Origin: an archaeon
Lineage (GTDB): Archaea; Methanobacteriota; Methanobacteria; Methanobacteriales; Methanobacteriaceae
DNA: 9,233 nucleotides
Direction: 5' to 3'
NCBI GenBank assembly: GCA_024409185.1
Contig: JAKSUD010000026.1
Location: 1 to 9,233 of the forward strand
Part shown: positions 7,422 to 9,233 of the stretch, in pieces
Position numbering within the stretch: position 1 is the stretch's first letter
How the letters are laid out: the number at the start of each line of letters is the position of its first letter
The notes under the pieces: model-generated
The model's input: only the letters and a program-made list of their open reading frames with translations
What the model was told of the DNA's origin: nothing
Database searches by the model: none
Position numbers and translations under genes: made by a program

Positions 7422-8678
7422 TTATTCACTAAAACTAACTCTTTCAAATTTGTGTGGTTCTAAAATTGATTTAGTTGCATCTATACCAACTTTTGTAGTT
7501 GTTCCGTCTGTTTCTGATGCTACAGGATCAAGTGAAGAACCTCTTGCTTTAGGTACTATGATAATATCATCATCACCTTTTACTCTTGTAGCTATTGCAT
7601 ATTCAATATCTTGTGGGTCGAATATATCAACATCTTCATCTACAACTACAACATGTTTTAAAGATGGGTGTGCAGCAAGTGCAGCCATAATAACGTTTTT
7701 ACCATCACCTTGGGTTTGTTTTTTAATAGAAATAGCTGCATGTAACCAACAACAACCTCCTTCTGTTAAAACAACATTTTGTAATGTTGGTACAGTATTT
7801 TTAACAGCATTAAAGATTCTTGGTTCTTGTGGTAAGCCTTGTAATAATTTATGTTCAAATCCTGCAGGTAAGATTGCATGATACATTGCATTTTCTTTAA
7901 AGTGCATTCTTGTTAATTTTATTACAGGTTCATCACGTATTAAATCATAAGTATCAGTTAAATCTACAAATGGACCTTCTTTAGCTCTTTTACCACATAA
8001 TAATTTACCTTCAAGTATAATATCAGCATCAGGTACTTTTAAATTATGAGCACAATTTACTAAAGTAAGTTCTCCATCTTTAAATGCATTAGCTACTTCC
8101 ATTTCATCAGCATCTATTGGTATTGAAGTAGTACTTGCAAGTAAGGTAGATGGATCCATTCCAATAGCTATTGCAATTTCTAAGTCTTTTCCCATTTCTT
8201 CTGCTCTTTTGAAATAGGTGTATAAGTTTCTTGGTACTAAACGAATAGCTAAATGATTTTTATCAATAACCATCATTCTGTGTATACTTGCATTTTGAAC
8301 TCCAGTTTCAGGGTCACGTGCAAATACAACACCAGCAGTTATATATGCTCCACCATCTCTAGTGTAGTGAGTTAAGATAGGTATTTTTTCTAAATTAGCT
8401 CTTTTTGTAGTATATTCATCTTTTAAATCAATAAAATTAGTTACTTCAAGAGGATTATTCATTCCATCAATAACTTTAGCTGTTATTTCACTAACTTTAC
8501 AATTTAATGATTTAGCTATTTTTTCTTTTGTATTACATATTCCTGATACTACTGGAATGTCGTATCCTTTTAAGTTTGTTAACATTACAGTATCTTTAGG
8601 ATATTTTCTAAGTACTTTTGCAGCTTCATATTCAGTACTTATTTCATCATTAATTTGAATAACTTTAATATCTTTCAT
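7422..8678 (-). CDS. UbiD-family prenyl-FMN-dependent decarboxylase, probable anhydromevalonate phosphate decarboxylase (418 aa)
   Basis: UbiD enzymes reversibly decarboxylate unsaturated acids using prenylated FMN supplied by UbiX. Visible signatures are [20 protein letters not shown] (105-124) with [10 protein letters not shown] (128-137) in the cofactor region, [12 protein letters not shown] (234-245), which aligns with the E. coli UbiD EGPYGDHTGYY segment and keeps its Glu and Asp, then [18 protein letters not shown] (304-321) and [20 protein letters not shown] (343-362). At 418 residues it is shorter than E. coli UbiD (about 497) and matches the archaeal subgroup in which an anhydromevalonate phosphate decarboxylase of the modified mevalonate (isoprenoid) pathway was identified. 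I infer this role; a decarboxylase for another substrate is possible. The ATG follows AGGTGG. A small cysteine-rich gene lies 64 bases upstream and a PurE-like gene precedes that, suggesting one transcription unit. Confidence 0.9.
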   Translation of the reverse strand: MKDIKVIQINDEISTEYEAAKVLRKYPKDTVMLTNLKGYDIPVVSGICNTKEKIAKSLNCKVSEITAKVIDGMNNPLEVTNFIDLKDEYTTKRANLEKIPILTHYTRDGGAYITAGVVFARDPETGVQNASIHRMMVIDKNHLAIRLVPRNLYTYFKRAEEMGKDLEIAIAIGMDPSTLLASTTSIPIDADEMEVANAFKDGELTLVNCAHNLKVPDADIILEGKLLCGKRAKEGPFVDLTDTYDLIRDEPVIKLTRMHFKENAMYHAILPAGFEHKLLQGLPQEPRIFNAVKNTVPTLQNVVLTEGGCCWLHAAISIKKQTQGDGKNVIMAALAAHPSLKHVVVVDEDVDIFDPQDIEYAIATRVKGDDDIIIVPKARGSSLDPVASETDGTTTKVGIDATKSILEPHKFERVSFSE

Positions 8679-8742
8679 TTTCCCACCTAGATTTAATAGA
8701 TATTTGACTTTTTTAGACTCTTTGATAAAGATATTTATGGAA

Positions 8743-8889
8743 TTATTCTTTTAATCTCCAATAATTACAAGAATAATTAAGATAGTCATCTATTTCAACA
8801 TCAGTATGCTTACCTTTGATACAATCAAAATTATTTATATCTTCAGTTTTTATTAAATATAAACAATTTTCACATTTTTTATCAGTCAT
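8743..8889 (-). CDS. Small four-cysteine protein between PurE-like and UbiD-like genes (48 aa)
   Basis: A complete short gene begins at the ATG at 8887-8889, supported by GAGGGA five bases upstream, and ends at TAA (8743-8745). The 48-residue product starts [12 protein letters not shown] and ends CNYWRLKE. Four cysteines at positions 6, 9, 23 and 41 give the pattern C-x2-C-x13-C-x17-C, which suits a zinc or iron-sulfur site. The protein is otherwise acidic and hydrophilic, with no signal peptide or membrane segment. I do not recognise the family with certainty. Its place next to a UbiD-type gene recalls BsdD/VdcD, the small cysteine-containing partner of UbiD-type hydroxyarylate decarboxylases in bacteria, but that is analogy only. 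Gaps to its neighbours are 51 and 64 bases, on the same strand. Confidence 0.75.
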   Translation of the reverse strand: MTDKKCENCLYLIKTEDINNFDCIKGKHTDVEIDDYLNYSCNYWRLKE

Positions 8890-8940
8890 TTTTTCCCTCA
8901 ATGTAGTGATTCTAATTTTTTTTAAATTAGTTATTTTAAT

Positions 8941-9233
8941 TTATAAATCAGCTGTTTTATACTTAATCCATTTTAAATTAGCTTCTATTTTTTCATCTGA
9001 AATTGCAAGTACTTCAGCTACAGCTATTGCAGCATTTCTACCATTATCAATTCCAACAGTTCCAATTGGAACTCCTGGTGGCATATTTGCCATAGTAAGT
9101 AATGCATCTTGGCCGTTTAATTTATTAGAACATGGAACTCCAATTACTACTTTTTCACTTAAAGCAACAATAGATCCTGCTACAAGTGCTGATAATCCAC
9201 TAATAGCTATGAATAATTTAGTATTAGCTCTTT
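8941..9233 (-). CDS. PurE-like carboxylase/mutase, C-terminal 96 residues (start outside window)
   Basis: The frame is open from the right edge to TAA at 8941-8943. The visible part matches the C-terminal half of PurE (N5-CAIR mutase / AIR carboxylase of purine synthesis): LFIAISGLSALVAGSIVAL, VVIGVPCSNKLNGQDALLTM, then ANMPPGVPIGTVGIDNGRNA and AAIAVAEVLAI. The PurE pattern of GVP, LNG-x-DALL, MPPG-P and a late NAA is clear. One oddity is that the A-H-L-P-G segment usual in PurE reads A-L-V-A-G here, so the histidine is missing. The N-terminal SAHRTP-type active-site segment lies outside the window. It could be a genuine archaeal PurE or a PurE-fold paralogue of another function; the placement upstream of a decarboxylase cluster leaves that open. 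The symbol is withheld for this reason. Confidence 0.85.
   Translation of the reverse strand, partial: RANTKLFIAISGLSALVAGSIVALSEKVVIGVPCSNKLNGQDALLTMANMPPGVPIGTVGIDNGRNAAIAVAEVLAISDEKIEANLKWIKYKTADL

Noticed and set aside
7450..7881. A 143-codon plus-strand open frame
   Set aside because: It lies wholly inside the UbiD-like gene on the opposite strand, is rich in Ser/Thr/Cys typical of antisense translation, and shows no family motif.
8912..8930. A 7-bp inverted repeat (CTAATTT / AAATTAG) with a 5-base loop between the PurE-like gene and the small cysteine gene
   Set aside because: The stem is almost all A-T pairs and such repeats are expected by chance in this composition. There is no T-run on the transcript strand to support a terminator.

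Overview
The window is very A+T rich (G+C well under one third by eye). Every gene I can support lies on the minus strand, so transcription runs from high to low coordinates. I infer a methanogenic archaeon of the Methanobacteriales, most likely Methanobrevibacter or a close relative. The grounds are an archaeal-length UbiD-family decarboxylase next to an archaeal-type PurE relative, AGGTG-type ribosome binding sites just before several starts, and the extreme A+T content. No rRNA or other taxonomic marker is present, so this assignment is inference.

Region A (7422-9233) looks like conserved archaeal metabolism. In transcription order it holds the 3' end of a PurE-like gene, a 48-residue protein with four cysteines (8743-8889), and a complete UbiD-family decarboxylase. 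The decarboxylase resembles the archaeal enzymes assigned to the modified mevalonate pathway (anhydromevalonate phosphate decarboxylase).

Region B (6222-7403) is a membrane acyltransferase gene (Acyltransferase 3 family) broken by two frameshifts. Recognisable family sequence continues in a different frame after each break, so it is annotated as a pseudogene of 1182 bp rather than as a 297-residue protein.

Region C (1-6139) reads as a surface-polymer island of bacterial style. It holds gpsA (sn-glycerol-3-phosphate dehydrogenase), a LicC-like nucleotidyltransferase, a 390-residue TagF-like glycerophosphotransferase, a 792-residue fusion of a TagF-like domain with a GT4 glycosyltransferase, and the first 204 codons of a third TagF-like gene. 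The third gene is a tandem paralogue of the start of the fusion gene: 613 bp align without a gap at a constant offset of 2450. Together these genes suggest a route from dihydroxyacetone phosphate to sn-glycerol-3-phosphate, then a CDP-activated polyol, then a teichoic-acid-like phosphopolymer that the GT4 domain may glycosylate. This matters in an archaeon because archaeal membrane lipids use the opposite enantiomer, sn-glycerol-1-phosphate. The pathway is inferred from family membership and gene order; the substrates are not proven.

No tRNA, rRNA, CRISPR array or insertion sequence was seen. No gene-free stretch exceeds 300 bases; the gaps are roughly 13 to 83 bases.
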